Positions 44,475 to 53,187 of a DNA stretch of 64,000 bases are shown here, one piece after another. The stretch is from Luteimonas fraxinea (GTDB taxonomy: Bacteria > Pseudomonadota > Gammaproteobacteria > Xanthomonadales > Xanthomonadaceae). The DNA is taken from assembly GCF_021233355.1 (NCBI RefSeq), contig NZ_CP089507.1:1240001-1304000 (forward strand), written 5' to 3'. Numbering within the stretch: the first letter of the stretch is position 1; each line of letters opens with the position of its first letter. The notes under the pieces are model-generated. The model saw only the letters and a program-made list of their open reading frames with translations. It was not told the DNA's origin and did no database searches. The translations under genes were made by a program, and so were the position numbers.

Positions 44475-45647
44475 ATGCGCATCGCTGCCGCCACCGCCAT
44501 GCCGCTGGATGCCGCTGCGACACCGTCGCAGCCGCGCATCCGCGAAGCCGCGCGCGAACTGGAAACGCAGTTCGCGCACATGCTGGTGAAGTCGATGCGC
44601 AGCACGACGTCGGGCGATCCACTCGGCGGCGACAACAGCACCTATCGCGACATGTACGACCAGCAGCTCGCGCGTGAGATCACCAAAGGCAAGGGCCTCG
44701 GCCTGGCCTCGCAGATCGAGCGCCAGCTGCAGCGCAGCACCGGCGAAGCCGTCGACGAGGTGCCGCTGGATACGCGTCTGCCCGGCACCACCGGCGCACC
44801 TGCACTGCCGCTCGCGCAGCCGCCTGCGGGCATGACGTTGGGCCTGCGCCCGGCGGGTGAACTCTCGAACCCCGGCGGCAGCGCGATGCCGACTGCCGCG
44901 CCCGGCGGCACGCTGTCGCTCGCGTCCACGCGCAGCGGCGTGTCGCTGCAGGCGCTGCCGATGCCCGCGATGCCCGCACCGCCGTCCGATACCGGCTTCG
45001 ATACCGGCATCACGCTCGATGCCAGCAGCCCCGAAGCCTTCGTGCAGTCGATCTGGCCGCACGCGCAGAAGGCTGCGGCCGAACTCGGCGTGCCGGCAAA
45101 GGCACTCGTCGCGCAGGCCGCGCTCGAGACCGGCTGGGGCCGCCGTCTGGCCGGGGAGAAGGGCGTGAACTCGAACAATCTGTTCGGCATCAAGGCCGGC
45201 AGCCGCTGGTCGGGCGAGAGCGTCAAGACCGGTACCCACGAATACGTCAACGGCGTGCGCCAGACCGAGCAGGCGCGCTTCCGCGCCTACGGCTCGCCCG
45301 CCGAAAGCTTCGCGGATTACACGCGCCTGATCGGCAACGACCGCTATGCCGCCGCGCGCGGCACCGGCGAGGACGTGCATCGATTCGCAACTGCGCTGCA
45401 GCGCGCCGGCTACGCCACCGATCCGCGCTACGCCGCCAAGCTCACCGCGATCGCCAACGGCCCCACGATCAGCAACGCGATCGCCGGCATGGAACAGCGC
45501 GGCCTGCCCGCCTACGACACCGGCGTGCGCTACGCCGGTGCGATGCCCGCGCCCGGCACACGTCTTGCAGCGCAGTCGATGGGCGAACCCGATGTCGCCC
45601 TGCTCGCCTCGCTCGGCAACCGCAGGTCGACCGGGCCGCGGTACTAA
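44475..45647 (+). CDS. flgJ: Flagellar rod-capping protein and muramidase FlgJ
   Basis: A 390-residue two-domain protein. Residues ~20-95 are the rod-binding domain (AARELETQFAHMLVKSMRST, then YRDMYDQQLAREITKGKG). A proline/alanine/threonine-rich linker follows. Residues ~195-345 are a glucosaminidase-type domain (ALVAQAALETGWGRRL with the candidate catalytic glutamate, then NSNNLFGIKAGSRW). The enzyme opens a hole in peptidoglycan for the rod. The tail beyond the hydrolase is ~45 residues. ATG 44475 follows flgI by ten bases. Confidence 0.96.
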   Translation: MRIAAATAMPLDAAATPSQPRIREAARELETQFAHMLVKSMRSTTSGDPLGGDNSTYRDMYDQQLAREITKGKGLGLASQIERQLQRSTGEAVDEVPLDTRLPGTTGAPALPLAQPPAGMTLGLRPAGELSNPGGSAMPTAAPGGTLSLASTRSGVSLQALPMPAMPAPPSDTGFDTGITLDASSPEAFVQSIWPHAQKAAAELGVPAKALVAQAALETGWGRRLAGEKGVNSNNLFGIKAGSRWSGESVKTGTHEYVNGVRQTEQARFRAYGSPAESFADYTRLIGNDRYAAARGTGEDVHRFATALQRAGYATDPRYAAKLTAIANGPTISNAIAGMEQRGLPAYDTGVRYAGAMPAPGTRLAAQSMGEPDVALLASLGNRRSTGPRY

Positions 45648-45656
45648 AGGATTCCG

Positions 45657-47546
45657 ATGACCGGCATGCTCTCCACTGGCAGTTCCGCCCTCCTCGCGTT
45701 CCAGCGCGCGCTGGGCACGATCAGCCACAACGTCGCGAACTCCACCACCGAGGGCTACAGCCGCCAGCGTGTGGACATGGCCGCGCGCGCGGGCACGCCG
45801 CAGGCCGGTGGCGGCTACATCGGCCAGGGCGTCGATGTCGCGCGCCTCCAGCGTCTCGCCGATGGCCTGGTGTTCGGCCGCCAGATCGACAGCAGCGGCG
45901 AGGTCGGTCGACTGGCCAGCCTGTCGTCGATGGCGACGCGCGTGGACAGCCTGTTCTCCGACGGCTCGACCGGTCTGTCGCAGCCGTTCAATGCATTCTT
46001 CAATGCCAGTCGCGGCGTTGCTGCCGATCCCACATCCACGACGGCGCGCAGTGCGCTGCTGGCTGCGGCGCAGGCGCTGACCACGCGCTGGAATTCGCTC
46101 GACACGCAGCTGTCGACGATCGAAGCCGAAACCAATGCCAGCCTGACCGGCAAGATCGGCGACGCCAACCAGCTGATGCGCGAGATCGCCGACCTCAACA
46201 AGGCGATTGCCGCGAGCGGCCCGTCGGCCACGCCGGACATGCTCGATGCGCGCGACCTGCGCGTGGGCAAGCTCGCCAACCTCACCGGCGCCAGCGTCAT
46301 CAAGGCCGACGACGGCTCGCTCAACGTGTTCACCCTCGGCGGCCAGCCGCTGGTGCTCGGCGCCAAGGCGTCGACGCTGACCACGCTGCAGGATCCGTAT
46401 CAGCCCGACCGAATGCAGCTGGGCCTCGACACCGGCAACGGCACGCCGGTGCGATTGGCCGACAGCAATGTCTCCGGATCGCTCGGCGGCCTGCTCGAGT
46501 TCCGTGGCCGCGTGCTCGATCCGGCGCGCAACGAGCTGGGCCGTCTCGCCACCGTCTTCGCGACCGAGTTCAACGCCGCGCAGCGCGCGGGCGTGGACTA
46601 CAACGGCGATGTCGGCGCCGACCTCTTCACCTTCTCGCCGCCGCGCATCGCCGGCAACGCGGCGAACACCGGCTCGGCCGCGTTCCAGACCGGCATCGCC
46701 GATGCGGGCGCGCTGAAGGGCCAGGACCTGACCCTGCGCTTCGACGGCAGCAGCTGGACCGCGCAGCGCAGCGATGGCGCGCCGGTCGCGATGACCGGCA
46801 GCGGCACCGCGGCCGATCCCTTCGTGGTCGAGGGCGTGTCGCTGGTGATGAGTGGCAGCGCGGCCGCCGGCGATCGTTTCGCGTTGCGCCCGACCGCCGA
46901 CGCGGCCGGCAGTCTGAAACTCGCGTTCAACGACCCGGCGAAGATCGCCGCCGCCAGCGCGATGACGTCGACCAGCGATCTCGGCAATCTGGGGAACGCG
47001 CGCGTCGCCTCGACCAGCGTGACCAATGCCTCAGCCTTCGCCGGCTTCAACGGCGCGAGCATCGAATTCCTCGACAGCACCCAGTACACGGTCGACGGCG
47101 CCGGTCCGTTCACGTGGACGCCGGGCAGCCCGATCAGCGATCCCGACGGCGCGTGGTCGATCACGCTCGCCGGCACGCCGTCGCCCGGCGACGGCTTCAC
47201 CCTCGGCCGCACACCGGCGCGCTCTTCGAGCAACGCCAATGCACTCGTGTTCTCCGGCCTCGATACCGCGGGCACGCTCAATGGCGGCACGGTCTCGCTG
47301 ACCGTCGGCCTGAGCGAACTCGTCGCCAAGGCCGGCGTCGAAGCGCGCCATGCCTCGCTCGGACTCGAAGCGCAGCAGGCGATCGATGCGCAGGTCACCG
47401 CCGAGCGCGAATCGGTCAGCGGCGTCAACCTCGACGAGGAAGCCACCAATCTCATGAAGTACCAGCAGGCCTACCAGGCGGCGGCGCAGGTCCTCAAGAC
47501 CGCCGACACGCTGTTCCAGACCCTGCTGGTCTCGGTCAGTCGATAA
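45657..47546 (+). CDS. flgK: Flagellar hook-filament junction protein FlgK
   Basis: A 629-residue hook-associated protein 1. The start MLSTGSSALLAFQRALGTIS with HNVANSTTEGYSRQRVD, and the end GVNLDEEATNLMKYQQAYQA, are diagnostic. It links hook to filament and is exported by FlgN. AGGATTCCG precedes the ATG at 45657; an alternative ATG lies three codons in. The length is typical for large FlgK. Confidence 0.97.
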   Translation: MTGMLSTGSSALLAFQRALGTISHNVANSTTEGYSRQRVDMAARAGTPQAGGGYIGQGVDVARLQRLADGLVFGRQIDSSGEVGRLASLSSMATRVDSLFSDGSTGLSQPFNAFFNASRGVAADPTSTTARSALLAAAQALTTRWNSLDTQLSTIEAETNASLTGKIGDANQLMREIADLNKAIAASGPSATPDMLDARDLRVGKLANLTGASVIKADDGSLNVFTLGGQPLVLGAKASTLTTLQDPYQPDRMQLGLDTGNGTPVRLADSNVSGSLGGLLEFRGRVLDPARNELGRLATVFATEFNAAQRAGVDYNGDVGADLFTFSPPRIAGNAANTGSAAFQTGIADAGALKGQDLTLRFDGSSWTAQRSDGAPVAMTGSGTAADPFVVEGVSLVMSGSAAAGDRFALRPTADAAGSLKLAFNDPAKIAAASAMTSTSDLGNLGNARVASTSVTNASAFAGFNGASIEFLDSTQYTVDGAGPFTWTPGSPISDPDGAWSITLAGTPSPGDGFTLGRTPARSSSNANALVFSGLDTAGTLNGGTVSLTVGLSELVAKAGVEARHASLGLEAQQAIDAQVTAERESVSGVNLDEEATNLMKYQQAYQAAAQVLKTADTLFQTLLVSVSR

Positions 47547-47555
47547 GGGCCTGCC

Positions 47556-48758
47556 ATGACACTCCGCCTGTCCACCGCCGGCATCCATCAGCAGGGCCTG
47601 TCGGCGCTGCTGCGTCAGCAGTCGAACGTCGCGCGCGCGCAGCTCGAACTGACCACGCAGCAGAAACTCATCAACGGCGCCGACAATCCGTCGGGCATGG
47701 CGAACGCCAAGCGCCTCGAACACGCGCTGTCGACGCTGGAACAACAGGACAAGGACTCGGCGCTGATCGAACACCGCCTGCGCACGCAGGAGCAGGCGCT
47801 GACCGATGTCGGCACGCAGCTCGATCGTGCGCGGCAGCTGACGGTGCAGGCCGGCAACGGCGCGCTGTCGGATGCCGATCGCGCCTCGATCGCCGGCGAA
47901 CTGCGGCAGATCAAGGACGCGATCATCGCGATCGGCAATCGCGACGATGGCACCGGAAATCGCCTGTTCGCGGGATCGCGCGACGGCGTGTCGCCGTTCG
48001 TCGTCGATGCGAATGGCGGTGTCAGCTACATCGGCGACGACGGCCGCAATCAGGTCGAAGTCGCGCCGGGTCTGCGCGTCGGCGATACCGATCCCGGCAG
48101 CGACCTGTTCCTGCGCATCCGCACCGGCGACGGCCTGAGCCGCACGACCGCGGGCGCCGGCAACACCGGCAGCGGCGTGATCGGCAGTGGCGCGGTCACC
48201 AACACCGCGACCTGGGGCGGCCGCAGTCTGACCGTGCACTTCACCGCGCCCGATGCCTACGAGCTTCGCGACAATGCCGGCGGCGTGGTCGCCAGCGGGC
48301 CGTACGTCGCAGGCACGTCGATCTCCGCCGCCGGCATCCAGATGACGCTCAGCGGCGCGCCTGCGGCCGGTGACACGTTCACGATCGCGAAGGCACCGAC
48401 GCAGGACGTGTTCGCGACGATCGAAACCCTGGCCGACGCACTCGACGCGCCGGCGATCACGGCTGCCGAGAAAGCCACGCGACAGAACGCGATCCAGGCC
48501 GCACTCGGCGACATCAGCAGCGCACAGGATCACTTCCTGTCCGCACGCAGCGACACCGGCACGCGCCTCGCCGCACTCGACGACGCGAAGGACGGTCGCG
48601 GCGCCTACGGTATAGGCTTGGAAACGATGCTGTCGAACCTGCGCGACGTCGATCCGACGGAGGCCGCGAGTCGTCTCGCATTGCAGTCGACTGCACTCGA
48701 AGCCGCGCAACGCACGCTGATCAAGGTGCAGCAGATGTCGATCTTCGATCTGCTGTAA
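47556..48758 (+). CDS. flgL: Flagellar hook-filament junction protein FlgL
   Basis: A 400-residue hook-associated protein 3. Flagellin-like N-terminus (RLSTAGIHQQGLSALLRQQS, then KLINGADNPSGMANA) and C-terminus (NLRDVDPTEAASRLALQSTA with IKVQQMSIFDLL) are intact. It is closely coupled to flgK (nine bases). It ends the flgF-L run; a palindromic repeat block follows. Confidence 0.96.
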   Translation: MTLRLSTAGIHQQGLSALLRQQSNVARAQLELTTQQKLINGADNPSGMANAKRLEHALSTLEQQDKDSALIEHRLRTQEQALTDVGTQLDRARQLTVQAGNGALSDADRASIAGELRQIKDAIIAIGNRDDGTGNRLFAGSRDGVSPFVVDANGGVSYIGDDGRNQVEVAPGLRVGDTDPGSDLFLRIRTGDGLSRTTAGAGNTGSGVIGSGAVTNTATWGGRSLTVHFTAPDAYELRDNAGGVVASGPYVAGTSISAAGIQMTLSGAPAAGDTFTIAKAPTQDVFATIETLADALDAPAITAAEKATRQNAIQAALGDISSAQDHFLSARSDTGTRLAALDDAKDGRGAYGIGLETMLSNLRDVDPTEAASRLALQSTALEAAQRTLIKVQQMSIFDLL

Positions 48759-49149
48759 CGCGGCGTCTACCCTCACCCCAACCCCTCTCCCAGAGGGAGA
48801 GGGGCTCGGTATCGCGCGCGTTTGCTTCGTAGCCCCTCTCTCTTTGGAAGAGGGGTTCGGATATCGCGAGCGTTTGCTTCGTAGTCCCTCTCCCTCTGGG
48901 AGAGGGGTTGGGGTGAGGGCTGACGCTCAAGCGAACCCCGACTTCCCGCCCCAAGTCGTCGCGAGCCACAGGCATCGCCACGGTGGACTTCGCTGCGCTC
49001 TACCCATCCTACGCAGCGTCAACGCGCACGACGCACGCCTGCGTCCAATCGAACGCGCGCGCATCAGCTGCAACGACGCCCGCCTATCACCTTCCCCGCT
49101 CCGACAACAGCCTTTCCAGCCGATCGCCGAAAAATATTTCGCGATCCGC
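48759..49149. repeat. Triple palindromic repeat between flgL and fliC
   Basis: Positions 48770-48925 contain three related units built from CCCTCTCC...GGAGAGGGG. The outer two are in opposite orientation and joined by near-identical spacers (GTTTGCTTCGTAG occurs twice), so the whole block can fold into one large hairpin. A separate GGTGGACTTCGCTGCGCT repeat at 48982-49012 has a relative near 53970-54000. No gene is seen. Confidence 0.75.
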
Positions 49150-49176
49150 CCTAAAGGATCCCCCGGGGGTGCCGTT
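49150..49176 (+). promoter_or_regulatory. Sigma-28 (FliA) promoter of fliC
   Basis: TAAAGGAT, 11 bases, GCCGTTAT, close to the FliA consensus TAAAGTTT-N11-GCCGATAA. The spacer is itself a palindrome (CCCCCGGGGG). The start would fall about 90 bases before the fliC ATG. Confidence 0.85.
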
Positions 49177-49274
49177 ATCCATGTCAGCAGCGGCGAGGGC
49201 CAATCCCGGCCAACACCCTGCGGAACCGGCAAGGCCCCTCGTCGCCGCCGGACCCAACCTCCAGGAGAGCTTCC

Positions 49275-50243
49275 ATGTCCCAAGTCATCAACACCAACGT
49301 GATGTCGCTCAACGCCCAGCGCAACCTGAGCGCGTCCGGCAACGATCTCGCCACCTCCCTGCAGCGCCTGTCCTCGGGCCTGCGCATCAACAGCGCCAAG
49401 GACGACGCCGCCGGCCTCGCGATCTCGCAGCGCATGACCAGCCAGATCCGCGGCATGGACCAGGCCGCACGCAACGCCAACGACGGCATCTCGCTGGCGC
49501 AGACCGCCGAAGGCGCGCTGACCTCGATCGGCGACAACCTGCAGCGCATCCGTGAGCTGGCCGTGCAGGCCGCCAACGGCACCAACAGCGACACCGACAA
49601 AACCGCGTTGCAGGCCGAAGCGACCCAGCTGAGCTCGGAAATCGCGCGCGTTCTCGAGAACACCAAGTTCAACGACACCAAGCTGTTCGCGACCACCGGT
49701 ACGGGTGCCAGCGAAGTGACGATCCAGGTCGGCGCCAATGCAACCGAGAACGACCAGATCAAGATCAGCCTGTCGAACCTCGCGACGCTTTTCGGGGCGG
49801 CCAACACCGCTGCAGTGGCTGGCACGCCGGGTAGTCCTGCTATTCCGGCCGTTCCGGCTGATCCGGACGCAACTCCGCCGGTGGTTGGATCGGATGCGGT
49901 AGATGCCGTGGACGCAGTTCCGGGCACGCCTGGCGGCATCAACATTCTCGACGCCGGCACCATCGGTGCCAACAATGTGCTGACCGCGGTCGACGGCTAC
50001 CTGGCTTCGGTCAACTCCACCCGCGCCGACCTCGGCGCCGTGCAGAACCGCTTCAGCTCGGTCGTCTCCAACCTGTCGGTGAACTCCGAGAATCTGTCGG
50101 CCGCCCGCAGCCGCATCCAGGACGCGGACTTCGCCAAGGAATCGGCTGCGCTGACCCGCAACCAAATCCTGCAGCAGGCCGGTACCGCGATGCTGGCCCA
50201 GGCCAACCAGAGCTCGCAGAACGTTCTCAGCCTGATCCGCTGA
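49275..50243 (+). CDS. fliC: Flagellin FliC
   Basis: A 322-residue filament subunit. The conserved D0/D1 N-terminus (VINTNVMSLNAQRNLSASGN) and C-terminus (AALTRNQILQQAGTAMLAQA ending SLIR) are intact. The surface-exposed D2/D3 part is replaced by a ~45-residue proline/valine/aspartate repeat-like spacer at about residues 176-220, so the protein is short. AGGAGAG is the ribosome site. A sigma-28 promoter lies upstream and a strong hairpin downstream. Confidence 0.97.
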   Translation: MSQVINTNVMSLNAQRNLSASGNDLATSLQRLSSGLRINSAKDDAAGLAISQRMTSQIRGMDQAARNANDGISLAQTAEGALTSIGDNLQRIRELAVQAANGTNSDTDKTALQAEATQLSSEIARVLENTKFNDTKLFATTGTGASEVTIQVGANATENDQIKISLSNLATLFGAANTAAVAGTPGSPAIPAVPADPDATPPVVGSDAVDAVDAVPGTPGGINILDAGTIGANNVLTAVDGYLASVNSTRADLGAVQNRFSSVVSNLSVNSENLSAARSRIQDADFAKESAALTRNQILQQAGTAMLAQANQSSQNVLSLIR

Positions 50244-50254
50244 TCGCAACACCG

Positions 50255-50320
50255 GGGCGTGGCGTTCTCGCCACGCCCTGTTCCGCTGCGGCTTCGATGC
50301 CGCGGCCGCAGCGGAACAGG
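50255..50320 (+). terminator. Double hairpin after fliC
   Basis: A perfect ten-base-pair stem GGGCGTGGCG / CGCCACGCCC with loop TTCT (50255-50278) adjoins a 15-base-pair inverted repeat CCTGTTCCGCTGCGG / CCGCAGCGGAACAGG (50277-50320). The two share bases, so they are alternative folds. T-runs are absent; partial termination or mRNA stabilisation is plausible. Confidence 0.7.
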
Positions 50321-50367
50321 GCGACACGACTCGATCCGTCTCATCTTCATCGCCAGACAGGGCCGTC

Positions 50368-50451
50368 ATGACCACAGACTTCGACATCGCCATGCAGCAG
50401 ACCGGTCGCCCGGCGCGCGCAGGCGTGTCGCGGGCTGGAGGCCATCGCTGA
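50368..50451 (+). CDS. Possible 27-residue leader peptide before fliD
   Basis: A short frame starting MTTDFDIAMQQTGRPARAG, with its TGA sharing a base with the fliD ATG (TGATG). It begins beyond the fliC hairpins. The termination-reinitiation arrangement could couple fliD translation to this leader. No homologue is known to me, and it may be chance. Confidence 0.35.
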   Translation: MTTDFDIAMQQTGRPARAGVSRAGGHR

Positions 50452-51806
50452 TGGCCGGCCTGGGCACCGTTGGATCCGGCCTCGATCCGGCGACGACAGC
50501 GCAGCAACTGGTCGCCGCCGAGCGTGCGGTCGCGGACAACCGTCTCGCGCGGACCGAAACCAAGATCAAGTCCGAGGTGTCCGCAGTCGCGACACTTCGC
50601 TCTGCAATGTCGGCCCTGCAGTCCGCGATCCGCACGCTGTCGACACCTGCCTCTTCGCAACCGCGTACCGTGGGCCTGTCGACCACAGGCGCGTTCACTG
50701 CGTCTGCCGCGTCTGGCGCCCCGTCCGGCCAGTTCCAGGTCGAAGTGAAGCAACTTGCCAGCGCGCAGAAGCTCGCATCGGGGCCGCTCGATACTGAAGC
50801 AGCCAAAGCAGTCGGCACCGGCACGCTGTCGATCTCCGCCGGCACGCACCAGTTCGACATCGAGATCGTCGATGGCAAGAACTCGCTGGCCGACATCCGC
50901 GATGCGATCAATGCGAAGGCGGCCGGCAAAGGTGTGCAGGCCACGCTGGTCAACGGTGATGGCGGTGCGCGCCTGGTTCTGGGCGCGGTCGACAGCGGCA
51001 AGGCAAATGAGATCACGGTCAGTGCGAGCGGCGGCGACGGTGGCCTCGCGAAGCTGACCTACGACGGCACCGGCACCGGCACAGGTGTCATGACGCAACT
51101 GGTTGCCGCGGAGGATGCGGTGATCGTTCTCGACGGCATCATCCGCACTAGCGCCTCCAACACCATCACCGATCTGTTGCCCGGCATCAGCTTCACCCTG
51201 ACCGAAGCGAAGCCGGGCACTTCTGTGCAGATGACTGTCGGCATCGACACCGCGGCCCAGCTGGCATCGGTGAAGACGTTCGTCGAGAAATACAACGCCG
51301 CGCTGTCGACGATCACCAGCCTGACGTCCTACAACGAAACCACGAAGACCGCTGCAGCGCTCAACGGCGACGCGATGGTCCGCGGGATGACGCGCCAGCT
51401 GCGCGATATGGTCGGCAGCGATGTTACCCAGCTCAAAGCCATGGGGATCGAGATCGCAAAGGACGGCAAGTTGACGCTGAAGGAGGCCGACTTCACCGCG
51501 GCGGTCGCCAAAGATCCCGCAGTCGTGGGCAAGGTGTTCGGCGCCGGCGATACGCTCGGCACCAGAATCAACAAGCAGATGACCGATCTGCTCGCGTTCG
51601 ACGGTCCGCTCAAGACCCGCGACGAAAGCCTGACCCAGCGCACCAAGAACCTGACCCAGCAGCGCGACGCACTTGACCGGCGCATGTCGTTGGCCGAGGC
51701 GCGCTACAAGGCGCAGTTCATCGCGCTGGACACGCTGGTGACCAAGCTCCAGAGCAGCAGCAACTTCCTGACCCAGCAACTCTCGTCCTCGACGAGTGCC
51801 TCGTGA
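50451..51806 (+). CDS. fliD: Flagellar filament cap protein FliD
   Basis: A 451-residue hook-associated protein 2 that caps the filament and folds incoming flagellin. The N-terminal GVGSGLD-type motif appears as TVGSGLDPATTAQQLVAAER, and the C-terminal coiled region as DESLTQRTKNLTQQRDALDR. A central LANEIT-type beta region is present. ATG 50451 overlaps the short leader frame. The stop overlaps the fliS GTG. Confidence 0.95.
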   Translation: MAGLGTVGSGLDPATTAQQLVAAERAVADNRLARTETKIKSEVSAVATLRSAMSALQSAIRTLSTPASSQPRTVGLSTTGAFTASAASGAPSGQFQVEVKQLASAQKLASGPLDTEAAKAVGTGTLSISAGTHQFDIEIVDGKNSLADIRDAINAKAAGKGVQATLVNGDGGARLVLGAVDSGKANEITVSASGGDGGLAKLTYDGTGTGTGVMTQLVAAEDAVIVLDGIIRTSASNTITDLLPGISFTLTEAKPGTSVQMTVGIDTAAQLASVKTFVEKYNAALSTITSLTSYNETTKTAAALNGDAMVRGMTRQLRDMVGSDVTQLKAMGIEIAKDGKLTLKEADFTAAVAKDPAVVGKVFGAGDTLGTRINKQMTDLLAFDGPLKTRDESLTQRTKNLTQQRDALDRRMSLAEARYKAQFIALDTLVTKLQSSSNFLTQQLSSSTSAS

Positions 51807-52201
51807 GAATGAATATGCACGCGCGCAATCTCGCCAACCAGTACAAGCAGACCGGCGCCGCCAGTGCGGCGCTCGATGCCAGCCCGCACCAGCTGATCGC
51901 GATCATGCTGTCGACCGCGCGCGAGCGCATCCGTCTGGCGCTGGCCTGCCTGGAACGTGGCGACGTGCCGCGCAAGGCGCATGCGATCACCGATGCCTGC
52001 GCGATCATCGGCGGCCTCAACAGCTCGTTGAATCTCGAAGCCGGCGGCGAGATCGCCGATGGACTCTCGGCGCTGTACGACTACTGCCAGCGTCGCCTGC
52101 TCGAAGCCAACCTCAACAACGATGCCTCGCCGCTGCGCGAGATCGATGACATCCTCGGCGACATCGAAGGCGCCTGGCGCCAGATCGCACCCAAGGACTG
52201 A
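51803..52201 (+). CDS. fliS: Flagellin export chaperone FliS
   Basis: A 132-residue four-helix cytosolic chaperone that keeps flagellin unfolded for export. Typical stretches are SPHQLIAIMLSTARERIRLA, DACAIIGGLNSSLNLEAGGE and LSALYDYCQRRLLEANLNND. GTG 51803 overlaps the fliD stop (GTGA); in-frame ATGs lie at 51809 and 51815. Confidence 0.95.
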   Translation: MRMNMHARNLANQYKQTGAASAALDASPHQLIAIMLSTARERIRLALACLERGDVPRKAHAITDACAIIGGLNSSLNLEAGGEIADGLSALYDYCQRRLLEANLNNDASPLREIDDILGDIEGAWRQIAPKD

Positions 52202-52204
52202 ACG

Positions 52205-52513
52205 ATGTCGTCCCAGCCGCCCGCGCTCGATCGCGTACCCGACCTGCCGGTCAAGGATGTCCGCGCGGCGATCGCCGCCGAAGACTGGGACACCGCTGCG
52301 GCGCTGCTCGATTCGCATCACGGCGAGATCGTGTTCGCGCTGGCCAAGGTCGATCTGAAGGTCGTCGCGCGCCAGCCCTGGCTGGACCTGCTGGCCGCGC
52401 ATGGCGTACTGATCGAGGAACTGCGCGGCGCCCGCGATGCGGCTTCTGAAGAACTCGCGCGTCTGGGTCATGGACGCCGCGGCGCCAACGCCTGGCTGCG
52501 GGCACTCGCATGA
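52205..52513 (+). CDS. FliT-like flagellar chaperone candidate
   Basis: A 102-residue, largely helical cytosolic protein in the position of fliT, four bases after fliS and overlapping the next gene by four bases. Similarity to FliT is in size, helicity and place only. The helices are IAAEDWDTAAALLDSHHGEI and a C-terminal AASEELARLGHGRRGANAWL. It may bind FliD or be a lineage-specific accessory protein. Confidence 0.6.
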   Translation: MSSQPPALDRVPDLPVKDVRAAIAAEDWDTAAALLDSHHGEIVFALAKVDLKVVARQPWLDLLAAHGVLIEELRGARDAASEELARLGHGRRGANAWLRALA

Positions 52514-53097
52514 GTGCGGTCGATCTTCCGACGCTGACGCCGGAGCAGGCGCACGAGGCGCTGTTCGGCGACATCCTCACCTTGCACGAAACGCGCTCGG
52601 CAACCTTCCTGCCCGGCGCGCTGGACGACGCCAGCCGCGATCGTCTGGCGCTGCAGGGCGAAGCCCTGCTACGCGGCCTCGCGGTCATCGACGACGGAGC
52701 GCCGCGTGTCGAGGATCCCGAGCATCCGGCCGATCCCGCGCTGCTGCGGCTCGAAGCCAAGCTCGATGTGTTGACCCTGCTGATGACCGGCTTCGCCGCC
52801 GCGCAAGGCGCACTCGACGCGCCCGTGGGCCTGGTGTGGTCGGCGCGGGGCGCCGAGGTGCAGGTGCGCGGCGCGTTCGCGGTCGGCACCGAAGGCACGT
52901 TCCGTATGTCGGCCAGCGACTGGTTGCCGACGCCGCTGATGGTGCCGGCGACGGTCATCGCGAGCGCCGCCGGCGACGGCGAGGTCACGCGTGTCTGGTT
53001 GTGCTTCGGACCGCTGTCGCCCTCGCTGTCGGACGCGCTCGAACGCCACGTGTTCCGCATCCATCGCCGCGAGGTTGCGGAGATTCGCCGACGTTGA
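52510..53097 (+). CDS. PilZ-like domain protein, atypical
   Basis: A 195-residue cytosolic protein with a helical segment about residues 55-105 and a C-terminal beta-rich part. This arrangement resembles the non-canonical PilZ protein encoded in flagellar clusters of Xanthomonas. The c-di-GMP motifs RxxxR and D/NxSxxG are not evident in the right order, so it probably does not bind c-di-GMP itself. Translation overlaps the fliT-like gene. The PilZ assignment is tentative. Confidence 0.55.
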   Translation: MSAVDLPTLTPEQAHEALFGDILTLHETRSATFLPGALDDASRDRLALQGEALLRGLAVIDDGAPRVEDPEHPADPALLRLEAKLDVLTLLMTGFAAAQGALDAPVGLVWSARGAEVQVRGAFAVGTEGTFRMSASDWLPTPLMVPATVIASAAGDGEVTRVWLCFGPLSPSLSDALERHVFRIHRREVAEIRRR

Positions 53098-53187
53098 TCG
53101 CACTCCGCACGTGATGTCCAGCCTGTCGCACGGTCTTGATCTTCGTTAAGGTACAGACCGGGGGACACAAGGAGTGGGGTCACGGAC

